DNA of 64,000 bases from an uncultured Sphingomonadaceae bacterium (lineage in GTDB: Bacteria; Pseudomonadota; Alphaproteobacteria; Sphingomonadales; Sphingomonadaceae). The notes beneath the pieces are model-generated. The model was given only the letters and a program-made list of their open reading frames with translations. It was not told the DNA's origin and ran no database searches. Where the stretch lies: NCBI GenBank assembly GCA_947493215.1, contig CANLQE010000001.1, forward strand, positions 558,001-622,000. Direction: 5' to 3'. A program made the translations under genes and the position numbers. Positions within the stretch are counted from its first letter, which is position 1, and every line of letters begins with the position of its first letter. This document shows positions 25,914 through 35,139 of the stretch, in pieces.

Positions 25914-26420
25914 TCAAGCCGGAATAAATTTTAGCGCAAGTCCGTTGATACAATGGCGCTGGCCCGTTGGCTTGGGGCCATCGCTAAAGATATGTCCAAG
26001 ATGCCCGCCACAGCGGCTGCAATGGACTTCGGTGCGTGGATAACCGATTTTATAGTCCGTCGCTGTGCCCACCCTGCCCTTGATCGGTGCCCAAAAGCTC
26101 GGCCAGCCGGTGCGGCTGTCAAATTTTGTCTTCGATGAATAGAGCCCGAGATTGCATCCTGCACAGGCGAATACGCCTTGGCGTTTCTCGTTATCCAGCG
26201 GACTGGAAAAAGAGCGTTCGGTTCCGGCTTGGCGCAATATCCGGTAGCGCGCCGGTCCAAGGCGTTTTTTCCATTCTTCTGGCGTCCGCGTGATCTTGAA
26301 CTTTTGACCAGATTTGGCAACCGCGCTGCCACCAAAAATGCCGGTAAAGCTCGCGACACCATAGGCTCCTGCACCGGCTAATCCGGTGGCGATGAGTTTG
26401 CGTCTGCTAAGGCCTGTCAT
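25914..26420 (-). CDS. msrB: Exported peptide-methionine (R)-S-oxide reductase
   Basis: This 168-aa protein repairs methionine-R-sulfoxide in proteins. It has a twin-arginine signal (SRRKLI near residue 5) followed by a hydrophobic stretch, so it is exported folded. The MsrB domain contains the zinc pairs CAGC and CSRC, the GWPSFW motif, and the catalytic Cys in RHCING near the C-terminus. The Tat signal points to a periplasmic role, probably for oxidised envelope proteins. It ends ten bases from the convergent VOC gene. Confidence 0.92.
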   Translation of the reverse strand: MTGLSRRKLIATGLAGAGAYGVASFTGIFGGSAVAKSGQKFKITRTPEEWKKRLGPARYRILRQAGTERSFSSPLDNEKRQGVFACAGCNLGLYSSKTKFDSRTGWPSFWAPIKGRVGTATDYKIGYPRTEVHCSRCGGHLGHIFSDGPKPTGQRHCINGLALKFIPA

Positions 26421-26498
26421 GTCCCGTCTTTCTTTGCTGCTCGATTGTTATTCGGTGCTTATGCAAAGATAGTTACAATATACTGTCTGAACCAGGGC

Positions 26499-27812
26499 TT
26501 AGTATTTGGACAGCTTAACCTGCATCTTCCGGAAACCGTGCACGAAGCAGGCGTGAACCCGCTTCATTTCGCCGGTCAGATTGACCTGCATCCGCCGCTT
26601 GGCCATTTCTTCGAGCAAGATGCGTATCTGTAACTCGGCAAGCCGGGCGCCAACGCAGCGGTGAATACCATAGCCAAAGGCCAGATGGCGCCGTGCATTT
26701 TCACGGTCGACGATCAGTTTGTCGGCATCGGGAAACACGTTCTCATCCCGATTGGCCGAGATGTACCACATGATCAGCTTGTCGCCCTTTTTGATCTCAT
26801 GCCCGAACAGATCAGCATCATCGGTCGCGGTTCGCCGCATATGTGCTAGCGGTGTCTGCCAGCGGATGATTTCCTGCACCGCGTTCGGGATCAACTCTTC
26901 ATTTTCTTGTAATTTCGTCCGCTGATCAGGAAATTGATCGAGGCCGTAAGCTAGGCCAGACATGGTGTTGCGGGTGGTGTCATTGCCGCCAACAATGAGC
27001 AGCACCAAATTGCCCATGAATTCCATCTGATCCATGTCTTTCATGGCTTCACTATGGATCATCATGGATATCAGATCAGGGGTTGGTTCCGCGTTCACCC
27101 GTTCGTTCCAGAGATTTTGGAAATAGGCACCCATCTCATACAGGATGGCGCGGCGTTGCTCGTCCAACTCCGGAGCCAATGATAATTCGACATCACCGGC
27201 CCAGTCGGACCAATAGGTGAGCAGGCGGCGATCTTTCCACGGGAAGCCGAACAAAATTGCGAGCATGCCTGTGGTGAGTTCAATCGAGACTTTGTCGACC
27301 CAGTCAAATTCCTCGTCCCAAGGCAAGCTGTCGAGAACCTCGGCCGTCCGATGCCGAATTTCCTCTTCCATCCGTTTCATCTCGGTGGGTGTGAAAGCAG
27401 GGGCTACGGTGCGGCGCTGGCCGGTATGTTTCGGACGGTCCATTGCGATAAACATCGGCAATTGAAAATCCGAATCATCGCGTTCTTCTGCGATTGTGAT
27501 GCCGCCATTGTTGACGTCGGAGGAATAAAGTTCGGGAAGCGCTTCAATATGCTGGATCGTCTTGTGATCGCAGATATTCCAATAAGGGCCGTAATCCGAA
27601 TCTTCGACTTTGTTAATCGGCGCGTTGGCTCGCATTTCGGCAAAAGGCGCACGCCATAAATCTTTGCTGTAGAGATCCGCCTTGCTGACATCGCGAGGAT
27701 TAGCATTGGCATCTTTCACCGGGGGATTGGCTTTATACCATGCTTCCAGCGCTTCCGCGGCGGTGGGGGAAGTGGTGAGGGTTGATGCGTCTAGGACGGG
27801 ACTTGAGGCCAT
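26499..27812 (-). CDS. Cytochrome P450, CYP153-like
   Basis: This 437-aa soluble bacterial P450 has the oxygen-binding helix motif GGNDTTRN, the ExxR helix (EIIRW) and the heme loop FGYGIHRCVG carrying the Cys ligand. The stretches EIIRWQTPLAHMRRT and FIAMDRPKHTGQR, and the YGPYW region, are typical of the CYP153 family, which hydroxylates terminal carbons of medium-chain alkanes. CYP153 genes usually have ferredoxin and reductase genes beside them; none are visible here. The start has AGGAGAG upstream. Its substrate could still be another hydrocarbon or a fatty acid. Confidence 0.85.
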   Translation of the reverse strand: MASSPVLDASTLTTSPTAAEALEAWYKANPPVKDANANPRDVSKADLYSKDLWRAPFAEMRANAPINKVEDSDYGPYWNICDHKTIQHIEALPELYSSDVNNGGITIAEERDDSDFQLPMFIAMDRPKHTGQRRTVAPAFTPTEMKRMEEEIRHRTAEVLDSLPWDEEFDWVDKVSIELTTGMLAILFGFPWKDRRLLTYWSDWAGDVELSLAPELDEQRRAILYEMGAYFQNLWNERVNAEPTPDLISMMIHSEAMKDMDQMEFMGNLVLLIVGGNDTTRNTMSGLAYGLDQFPDQRTKLQENEELIPNAVQEIIRWQTPLAHMRRTATDDADLFGHEIKKGDKLIMWYISANRDENVFPDADKLIVDRENARRHLAFGYGIHRCVGARLAELQIRILLEEMAKRRMQVNLTGEMKRVHACFVHGFRKMQVKLSKY

Positions 27813-27945
27813 GATTCTCTCCTGCCGTTGCTTTCTTCAGCAATCGGTTGCGTTTCAAAACCCGTTTAGTCTGCCGTTATTGACAGCAATGTCAACGAGA
27901 TTCCGTCAAATTGCTAGAAAGCCAAGAGATTTTTCCGCCTGAATC

Positions 27946-29145
27946 CTAGCTGCGGATTCGTGCCAACAGACTTTTTTTGCGGGCGCTGTTACCCGACTTC
28001 ATCACGTTGCGGCGGAACAGCATCACACTGAATCGAATGATAATCAAAGTGAACATGCCCTGCCAAATCAGCGCGAGGCCGTGCTGCCAGATATTGTCCA
28101 TCTGTGCCGCGCGCGCGATCATTGCGAAAGGAGAGCTGAACGGGAAAGCGACGGCAAACCATTCAATCGGTTCGCCCAATTTTGTCACGGTAAAGGCGGC
28201 GAGGAAGAACACCAAAAGCTGACCCATGGTAACGGGCATAGAAAGCGTCTGCACTTCGCGGACGGTTGTCGCCATGGCACCAATGCCAAGGAATAGGGAG
28301 CCCAGCAGCAAATAGGCCATCGAAAAATAGAGCACCATCAAGACACAAAATAACGGCCAGCCCACCGCTGGGGCTGGCAAATCGGGCATACCGGAGCTGA
28401 TAACCCAAACACCAATTAGTCCGAGTGTCGACCATACGGCAATGCCAACCAAAGCCATCCCCAGCATCGCAAAAAGCTTACCAAGAAAAATGGCGTCCAT
28501 CGGAATCGCAGCAGCGAGAATTTCGATAATCTTATTGGTCTTTTCCTCGACCAAATTGGACAGGACCATGCCTGCGAGGATCATGGTCAGCAGGATTAAT
28601 ATGATTTGACCCCCCTGAGCGGTTGCGATTTGCGTCCGTTTTTTAGAGCTGCCTGTTGTGGCAACAAAATCGGTTTTCACCGTCACGGGATTCGATCCTG
28701 AAAGGGCTGTTTCGGAAAGAAGCGCCACTCTGCCGCTCCATCGTTTGACGTCTGCCTGCGACCCGGTCAGCAAGGGGGCCTCGAGCGAACCGGAAATGAT
28801 CGCGGTCAGCGGTGTGGACGCCGTATCCAGCTTGGTTTTAATATTGGGGGCTGTTGGACTGACATCTGGCAGCAGCAATAATTCCGGGAAACTTCCATTG
28901 CCGAGATTTTTGGCCAGTGCGGCCCGCGCGTCGACAAGCTTGGCCGATTGGGTTTCTTCAAGCGCGACACCAATAACCGGCCGGTCAATATCCTGGCGTA
29001 CCTGTTGCCCCAATCCCCCAGCGGCGATGCCGATGATAAGCGGAAACAGCGGGCCGAGCAGAAAGAAGAAAAAAGATTTGGAAAAGATGATCGCGGCAAA
29101 GTCGCGGCGCGCGATGACAAAAGCGGCTCTGATGGTCTCAATCAT
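27946..29145 (-). CDS. ABC exporter permease, NatB-like
   Basis: This 399-aa membrane protein has an N-terminal anchor helix, a large extracytoplasmic region of about 140 residues, and five further helices. That is the ABC-2 (NatB-type) permease plan. It is encoded immediately after and overlapping its ATPase (ATGA), so the two form a transporter that exports an unknown substrate, possibly sodium or a drug as in NatAB. The P450 gene further downstream is separated by 133 bases, so it may be an independent unit. Confidence 0.85.
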   Translation of the reverse strand: MIETIRAAFVIARRDFAAIIFSKSFFFFLLGPLFPLIIGIAAGGLGQQVRQDIDRPVIGVALEETQSAKLVDARAALAKNLGNGSFPELLLLPDVSPTAPNIKTKLDTASTPLTAIISGSLEAPLLTGSQADVKRWSGRVALLSETALSGSNPVTVKTDFVATTGSSKKRTQIATAQGGQIILILLTMILAGMVLSNLVEEKTNKIIEILAAAIPMDAIFLGKLFAMLGMALVGIAVWSTLGLIGVWVISSGMPDLPAPAVGWPLFCVLMVLYFSMAYLLLGSLFLGIGAMATTVREVQTLSMPVTMGQLLVFFLAAFTVTKLGEPIEWFAVAFPFSSPFAMIARAAQMDNIWQHGLALIWQGMFTLIIIRFSVMLFRRNVMKSGNSARKKSLLARIRS

Positions 29146-30122
29146 GCTGCTTCTCCCTGCAGTCCGGCATCTTTGGCGAGGTCTTCTTCCATTTTTTTGG
29201 CAACCGCTTCGCCGGCGATATGTACGAAAGCATCATGCAGGCCGGGGCGTTCAATCGACAGCGATTGAATGCCCGCATCGCCCTCTATTAACGCGCGCAG
29301 CAATGGTTCGACACCGCTTTCCGGCAGGGTGAAATGCCAGTTATGGCCTAAGGGTTTACAATCGTCAGGAATGGCGGAGCGCCATGGGCCATCAAGATTA
29401 TGGGTCTCCAGATGCACTTGCGGACGCAACCGGTCGCGAGCGGTGGACACTTTGCCGGTAAAGGGAATTTTGCCATTGGCGACAATCGCAATGTCTTCGC
29501 AGAGCCGTTCGGCATGGGCGATGACATGGGTGGAGAAAATAACCGTTACGCCTTTGTCCGCCTGCCCACGGATCAGACGTTCCAGCTTGCCTTGATTCAA
29601 CGCATCCAGGCCCGAAAATGGCTCATCGAGGATGATCAGGTCAGGCTCATGAACAATAGTGCCGAGTAGTTGGACGGTTTGAGCCATGCCTTTGGACAAT
29701 TGCCGGATTTGCTTATCGACGGCATCGCCCAAGCCATGATCTTCCATCATCTGGCGACCGCGTTTGCGTCCTTCGGCCAGCGGCAATCCGCGCAGCGCGC
29801 CCATGAAGGCAATCGCATCAAAGGCTTTCATGGATTGATAGAGACCGCGTTCTTCGGGCAAATAGCCGACTTGATGGGATTTACTGATCGGATCGGAAGA
29901 CCCTAGCAGGAAGCGCTCGCCTTCATCTGGATCGATAATCCCTAGGAGCATTCGCAATGTCGTGGTTTTACCGGCACCATTGGGCCCCAATATCCCGAAA
30001 ATACTGCCCTTCTTAATGGTCAGGTCGATGCCATCAACAGCAATATCACCATCAAATCTTTTGACGATTTTGTGTGCTTCAATAGCGTTGGCGGCGTTAT
30101 TTTCTTGTGCGCTGGAAGTCAT
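29142..30122 (-). CDS. ABC transporter ATP-binding protein, NatA-like
   Basis: This 326-aa ATPase has Walker A (GPNGAGKTT, 46-54), the signature motif LSKGMAQ (142-148) and Walker B (LIILDEP, 162-168). The C-terminal 100 residues extend beyond the ATPase core, as in NatA-type subunits. It powers the permease encoded by the overlapping next gene. It is transcribed away from queG across a 44-base gap. Confidence 0.9.
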   Translation of the reverse strand: MTSSAQENNAANAIEAHKIVKRFDGDIAVDGIDLTIKKGSIFGILGPNGAGKTTTLRMLLGIIDPDEGERFLLGSSDPISKSHQVGYLPEERGLYQSMKAFDAIAFMGALRGLPLAEGRKRGRQMMEDHGLGDAVDKQIRQLSKGMAQTVQLLGTIVHEPDLIILDEPFSGLDALNQGKLERLIRGQADKGVTVIFSTHVIAHAERLCEDIAIVANGKIPFTGKVSTARDRLRPQVHLETHNLDGPWRSAIPDDCKPLGHNWHFTLPESGVEPLLRALIEGDAGIQSLSIERPGLHDAFVHIAGEAVAKKMEEDLAKDAGLQGEAA

Positions 30123-30166
30123 TTACGGCTTTCCTAATGGGACGCGGTGCGTGATAGTGGCCTCCT

Positions 30167-31315
30167 ATGGCTTATGACAAGTTAAGATTAACCGAAAGCC
30201 TTGAAAAAATGGCGCGGGAACAGGGCTTCGCCGCTTTTGGCCTTGCGCCCGCGGCTTTGGCGCCAGCCACAGCCCAGCGGTTGCAGGACTGGCTCGCGGG
30301 CGGTCAGCATGGCGATATGATCTGGATGGAAAGCCGGGCCGATGAGCGTGCGAGCCCGCAGGCCTTGTGGCCCGAGGTGCGCTCGGTGATCATGCTGGGA
30401 ATGAGCTATGCACCCGCGCGTGACCCGTTTGCGCTTGAGAAAGTGTCCGATCACGGCCGGATATCGGTTTATGCGCAGGGCAAGGATTATCACGATGTGG
30501 TGAAACGCGCGCTGAAACGCACAGCGCGCTGGCTAGTGGAAAATGCCGACTGTCAGGTGAAGGTATTCGTCGATACCGCGCCGGTGATGGAAAAACCGCT
30601 CGCCGAAGCCGCCGGTCTCGGTTGGCAGGGAAAGCATACTAATCTGGTCAGCCAAGATCATGGCAGTTGGCTGTTTCTAGGGGCGATTTATACAACTTTG
30701 GAATTAGAGCCATCCGCTGGCGGAACGGATCGCTGTGGCAGCTGTTCTGCTTGTCAGGATATTTGTCCTACCAACGCGTTTCCGGAACCTTATCGGTTGG
30801 ATGCCAAAGCCTGCATTTCTTATCTGACGATTGAATCCAAAGGCCCAATCCCGCGCCAATATCGCAAAGCGATAGGCAATCATATCTATGGCTGTGATGA
30901 CTGTCTGGCGGTTTGTCCGTGGAATAAATTTGCTGAAGCTGCCGCAGCGAACAAGGCTTTTCTGCCCCGTGCCGAACTGGCAGCACCAGCATTGGGGGAT
31001 TTGCTTGCCATGGATGACACCAGTTTCAGAAAGATATTTTCCGGGTCGCCGATCAAGCGGTCTGGTCGCAACCGCATGGTGCGTAACAGCCTTATAGCGG
31101 CGGGCAATAGTGGGGACGCCGCTTTGGTTCCGGCGGTTATGGCATTGCTGGATGATGAGGATGCTGTGGTGCGCGGATCTGCGATCTGGGCCCTGTCGCA
31201 GCTCCATCCCGATCAATGTGATCAAGAAAAAAACATACGGCTGTCGCTGGAACAGGATTCAGACGTGCTGTCTGAGTGGCAATCAGCGGGATCTAACGCA
31301 CCCGAAGGGCGTTAA
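30167..31315 (+). CDS. queG: Epoxyqueuosine reductase QueG
   Basis: This 382-aa enzyme makes the last step of queuosine synthesis, reducing epoxyqueuosine in tRNA with a cobalamin cofactor and two 4Fe-4S clusters. The cluster cysteines are visible: CGSCSACQDICP (Cys190, 193, 196, 200) and CDDCLAVCP (Cys243, 246, 250). The VDTAP motif with Asp136 matches the active-site acid, and a HEAT-like C-terminal region occupies about residues 300-350. Its 3' end overlaps the convergent small lipoprotein gene by 23 bases. Confidence 0.93.
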   Translation: MAYDKLRLTESLEKMAREQGFAAFGLAPAALAPATAQRLQDWLAGGQHGDMIWMESRADERASPQALWPEVRSVIMLGMSYAPARDPFALEKVSDHGRISVYAQGKDYHDVVKRALKRTARWLVENADCQVKVFVDTAPVMEKPLAEAAGLGWQGKHTNLVSQDHGSWLFLGAIYTTLELEPSAGGTDRCGSCSACQDICPTNAFPEPYRLDAKACISYLTIESKGPIPRQYRKAIGNHIYGCDDCLAVCPWNKFAEAAAANKAFLPRAELAAPALGDLLAMDDTSFRKIFSGSPIKRSGRNRMVRNSLIAAGNSGDAALVPAVMALLDDEDAVVRGSAIWALSQLHPDQCDQEKNIRLSLEQDSDVLSEWQSAGSNAPEGR

Positions 31316-31658
31316 CGCAGGACACTCGGTCGACTTCTGCGCCATCGCTGCGGCGAGTATCGATATGCGTGACGCGGCCTTCACCGCCGCCTTGCTTTGG
31401 ATAGAGATAAGCGTCGAGCACGCACGCGCCGCTTGAAAATTGCAGTTTTCGCGCTGGCGGTTCCGCGACATCCGCCTGCGGATTGCCGAATAGCCGCTTC
31501 AGCTGACTGGCGGTTTTGCCCATCACCAGCTCCAGCCCTTGCACATTGTTAAGCGGTGACGCAGCGGCGGCCGGCAGCGTTGGCGTATTGACGGCGCCGG
31601 AAGACGCACAGGCGGCAAGCGCCGGCAGCGCGGATAGGATGATGAGCTTGCGGATCAT
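31293..31658 (-). CDS. Small lipoprotein
   Basis: The 121-aa product starts at ATG 31658 and has a lipoprotein signal ending in LAAC near residue 16. The mature domain has a SmpA/OmlA-like outline (a QLKRLFGNPQADV turn and later strands), but the match is loose. It overlaps the end of queG on the other strand. It is co-directional with the EI24-type gene, whose stop lies just before its start. Confidence 0.65.
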   Translation of the reverse strand: MIRKLIILSALPALAACASSGAVNTPTLPAAAASPLNNVQGLELVMGKTASQLKRLFGNPQADVAEPPARKLQFSSGACVLDAYLYPKQGGGEGRVTHIDTRRSDGAEVDRVSCVNALRVR

Positions 31659-31659
31659 G

Positions 31660-32358
31660 TCAGTTGCTTTCTTCCAGACCAATTTCACGTTTCTTGTGAA
31701 CCAGATGCGTAGCCATAGCGGCTCCTAAAACCGGCGCAAGAAAATTGACAAATGGGACGGCAAGCAACAGAGCAGTGGTCAGACCGAGCCCAAAACGGGT
31801 CAGCTTGCTGAGCCGCCAATCATCCCCAATGTTCGGGATAATATCAACGTGACGGGCAGCCACCATATCTTGCAGATCGCGGCCGATTAAGACCGCATTG
31901 ACCCCGAAAAAGGCTATCGGCGCGCCAATGCCCGTGATCAACAGCAGAATATATATGGGCGCTGCCAATAGGTTATAGCCAATGGCTCGGCCGACCGATG
32001 CCAAGCCCATTTTCAGGCCAAGAATATAGCCTGGCGGTTTGGCCAGTTCTGCACGCCCTGGATAATGGCGCGCCTCCACAGCATCGACAATATCGTCCGA
32101 GAAAATATTGAGCACGAATATCGCAATGACACGAAACAGAAAAATGGCGGTCAGGACAGTAATAATGGCCGCTGCTGCGGCTGCCGCCAATCCGCCATCT
32201 TGCAAAGCGGTCAGAGACAACAGCCAAGACAACAGAAAATAGGCCCCGACGCCAAAAACCGACAATAACAAAAGCGAAATCAGAAACACTTTCAAAAGTA
32301 GCGATAATATGCGCCGGTCGGAAAGCTGCCCTACGGACAAAAGAAAAGCATCGATCAT
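31660..32358 (-). CDS. EI24/CysZ-like membrane protein
   Basis: This 232-aa protein has four membrane segments and the EI24 domain layout shared by CysZ and related proteins, with a conserved ANxVLIGRDL-like stretch. CysZ is a sulfate uptake protein, but many EI24 proteins, including those in alphaproteobacteria, have no tested role. The gene ends two bases before the lipoprotein start, so the two are likely co-transcribed. Confidence 0.8.
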   Translation of the reverse strand: MIDAFLLSVGQLSDRRILSLLLKVFLISLLLLSVFGVGAYFLLSWLLSLTALQDGGLAAAAAAAIITVLTAIFLFRVIAIFVLNIFSDDIVDAVEARHYPGRAELAKPPGYILGLKMGLASVGRAIGYNLLAAPIYILLLITGIGAPIAFFGVNAVLIGRDLQDMVAARHVDIIPNIGDDWRLSKLTRFGLGLTTALLLAVPFVNFLAPVLGAAMATHLVHKKREIGLEESN

Positions 32359-32465
32359 GTCTGACCCATGTCACGAAATCGCAGCTCGGGTCAATTCTGC
32401 TTGAACCCACCGCGCCTAACCCTTAACGGACAGCGGATAGACGCTCTCCATATAAGGACATCTTT

Positions 32466-33464
32466 ATGACCACCGAAGCCCGCTACGATATTGTTGCTGT
32501 CGGCAATGCCATTGTTGATGTGATCGCGCAGGCAGACGATGCCTTTCTGGAAGAAGAACAGCTCAACAAGGGCGCCATGACGCTGATCGATGCAGACCGG
32601 GCGACACAGCTTTATCGCGACATGGGTGTCGCGCGCGAAATTAGTGGTGGGTCGGGGTCCAACACGCTGGCTGGTGCGTCTACCCTTGGTCGCCAATGTG
32701 CTTTGATTGCGCAGGTTGCTGACGATCAGCTCGGCGAAGTATTCACCCATGATATCCGCGCCGTCGGAATTGATTTTGATGTCCCGCCGCTCGGCAAAGA
32801 GCCGCCAACCGCGCGGTGCCTGATATTGGTGACGCCCGATGCCCAGCGAACGATGAACACATTTTTAGGAGCTTCGCAATTTCTGCCACCTGCCGCTGTG
32901 GACGCTGGTCTGATTGCGAGCGGTGCGATCCTCTATCTCGAAGGCTATTTGTGGGATGCCGAAGAGCCAAAAGCGGCGATGGCCCTGGCGATTGATATTG
33001 CGCGCAATAATGATCGCAAGGTCGCTTTCACTCTGTCGGACGGTTTTTGCATCGAGCGCCACCGTGATGATTTTGCCCGGCTGATCAAAGATGGTATGAT
33101 CGACATATTATTCGCCAATGAAGCGGAAATTAAATCGCTATGTGAAACCGAAGATTTTGATGCAGCGGTAGCACAAACCGCAGCACAGGTTGAAACATTG
33201 GTCGTGACGCGCAGCGAGCAGGGCGCCATCGCTGTACGGGGCATGAAGACTTATGCGGTGGGCGCAGAGCCGATCGAAAAAATTGTCGATACGACAGGTG
33301 CGGGTGATTTGTTCGCTGCCGGCTTCCTCAGCGGTTATATTGAAGAACGGTCCATGGAAGATTGCCTGACCATCGGCGCGATCGCTGCTGCTGAGGTCAT
33401 CTCGCATTACGGCGCGCGGCCGGAAGCGGATTTGCGGGAGTTGGTGAAGCAGCGTTTGGGTTAG
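32466..33464 (+). CDS. PfkB-family sugar/adenosine kinase
   Basis: This 332-aa ribokinase-fold enzyme has an N-terminal GNAIVD motif, GGSGSNTLAGAS (substrate binding) and the catalytic DTTGAGD (275-281). The sequence near the N-terminus and the IYLEGYLWD region match the adenosine-kinase-like members of alphaproteobacteria. It phosphorylates a sugar or nucleoside with ATP; adenosine is the most likely substrate. AAGGA lies upstream of the ATG. Confidence 0.85.
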   Translation: MTTEARYDIVAVGNAIVDVIAQADDAFLEEEQLNKGAMTLIDADRATQLYRDMGVAREISGGSGSNTLAGASTLGRQCALIAQVADDQLGEVFTHDIRAVGIDFDVPPLGKEPPTARCLILVTPDAQRTMNTFLGASQFLPPAAVDAGLIASGAILYLEGYLWDAEEPKAAMALAIDIARNNDRKVAFTLSDGFCIERHRDDFARLIKDGMIDILFANEAEIKSLCETEDFDAAVAQTAAQVETLVVTRSEQGAIAVRGMKTYAVGAEPIEKIVDTTGAGDLFAAGFLSGYIEERSMEDCLTIGAIAAAEVISHYGARPEADLRELVKQRLG

Positions 33465-33485
33465 ACCAACGAACCTATCGACCGC

Positions 33486-35042
33486 TCAACTCTTCATCTT
33501 GAACAATTTGCGATCTTCCGGTCCAAAGCCCCATTTCCAGATGACCCAGGCATAGCTGCCCAATATCATCGGGATGCCGACAATGAGCTCCGCCCATTCT
33601 GGCAAATAGGTCGCGAGATAACCGATTGCGGTTGCCACCAAGACTGCCATGATCAGCGACCAGCGCCAGCCGTTGACAGGTGCCTTAAGCAGTTTGGACA
33701 GAAAAACAGCTTTGACCACGGAAGCATAGGCCAACGCAACCATCAGCGCGGCTGCCACGGCAGCGGCTTGGAACAGAGGCGGCCAACCCATGCGCATGCA
33801 AATCTGGATGAAGGTAACACTGAGCGCAGCCTGTAAAAGGAGCATCGACAGTGAAATAAGTAGATTGCGATGTCGCGCAATATAGACCAGCGCCGCTTCG
33901 CTCACCACCGCCGTAGCGGCAACGGCTTCGGCCGCCAAGAGGAACGCCAGCGCGCCGGTACCGCCAACAAAATTGGGTCCAACCAACCCCATGACGGCTT
34001 CTCCAGGAATCGCTAAAGCCAGGGCGATACCAGCTTGAGCGGCGATGATCCAAAAGCCGACCTGACTGACTTGATTGGCAATCGCCTTCATATTACCCGC
34101 TTCGAGATTACGGGTAATGACCGGGCCTAATATCGGATCGAAGCTGGTCTTTAGTTTTTGTGGCAGGCTGGCGACCTGCTGCGCGATATAATAGATGCCC
34201 ACGATGGCGGGCGAAGCAAACAGGCCGAGAATAGCAAGGTCCAGACGCCGCGACCCCCATTCTGCAGCATCGGCCGCCGCTAATGGCATATTGTGCCGTG
34301 CCAGCTTGGCAAGGGCGAGGGGTTTGGGACGCCAGCCCCATGGCAGGCCATAGCTTCTCAGCAAAGGCCACAGCGATGCGATCAACGCCGCAATCATGGA
34401 AACAACATAAGAAAGGATCAATCCGTCCCGCAGCGAATAGTAAGAAAACAGGAAGGCGGCGATACTGATTGTCCACGGTTCAACTACCGATCGGGCACGC
34501 ACAGTCGAGGCGATATCATAACGATAGGCCAGCGCCGCGAGCGCTATATCGGACCCAGCAATGGCAAAAATCACCAGTGGCAGAAATCGGTCGAGACCGT
34601 TTATTTCGCTGTTCGGAAACATGATTTGCGGAACCAATATCAACAGCACCGCGCCCAGCGTTGAGGCAAACAGGCTGACGAGCAAGCCATCCCAGACGAC
34701 ATGCACATGTGGCCGCTCGGTGCGGCTGAGTTGCTCTGCCAGCCCCCGTTTCAGGCCCAGCGTTGCCAGCTGTGCGGCAAATTCTACGATCAATATCGCG
34801 TAGGCAAAACGTCCCAGCGCTTCTGCGCCATAGATGCGCCCGGCGACAAACAGAAATGGCAGACGTGCCGCCAGTCTCAGCAGAAATCCAAAAACATTGG
34901 TCCGACCGCCTTTTGCCAAAGCGGCGAGATCTTCTTTTCCGTCTTCTTGATCCGTCACTTCAGAAGCCGCTTTGTCATGGGGAGCCGTAACCTTTTCGGG
35001 CAACGGGCCAGATGATGAGCCTGAAGATTCCGGACTGGTCAA
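33486..35042 (-). CDS. Polysaccharide/lipid flippase (MATE/Wzx-like)
   Basis: This 518-aa protein has about 12 hydrophobic segments after a 45-residue charged N-terminus. It fits the MOP-superfamily flippases (Wzx/RfbX) that move lipid-linked oligosaccharides across the inner membrane. The TTG start at 35042 has GGAG nine bases upstream. The gene is separate from the gpsA-tsaD unit by about 100 bases. Which glycan it moves is not readable; the glycan operon at 20,289 is not adjacent. Confidence 0.82.
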   Translation of the reverse strand: MTSPESSGSSSGPLPEKVTAPHDKAASEVTDQEDGKEDLAALAKGGRTNVFGFLLRLAARLPFLFVAGRIYGAEALGRFAYAILIVEFAAQLATLGLKRGLAEQLSRTERPHVHVVWDGLLVSLFASTLGAVLLILVPQIMFPNSEINGLDRFLPLVIFAIAGSDIALAALAYRYDIASTVRARSVVEPWTISIAAFLFSYYSLRDGLILSYVVSMIAALIASLWPLLRSYGLPWGWRPKPLALAKLARHNMPLAAADAAEWGSRRLDLAILGLFASPAIVGIYYIAQQVASLPQKLKTSFDPILGPVITRNLEAGNMKAIANQVSQVGFWIIAAQAGIALALAIPGEAVMGLVGPNFVGGTGALAFLLAAEAVAATAVVSEAALVYIARHRNLLISLSMLLLQAALSVTFIQICMRMGWPPLFQAAAVAAALMVALAYASVVKAVFLSKLLKAPVNGWRWSLIMAVLVATAIGYLATYLPEWAELIVGIPMILGSYAWVIWKWGFGPEDRKLFKMKS

Positions 35043-35139
35043 AAAAATTTCTCCGGCTGGTAAAACAATTCATAAAACGGGGGGAGTAAATCGGAACAAC
35101 CGGCTTTACCCCACTCCATTCGCCTTGTCATCTTTTGCG

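Noticed and set aside
28658-29332. 224-codon plus-strand frame opposite the ABC permease
   Set aside because: It is Ser/Pro-rich and antisense to a standard ABC permease and ATPase junction.
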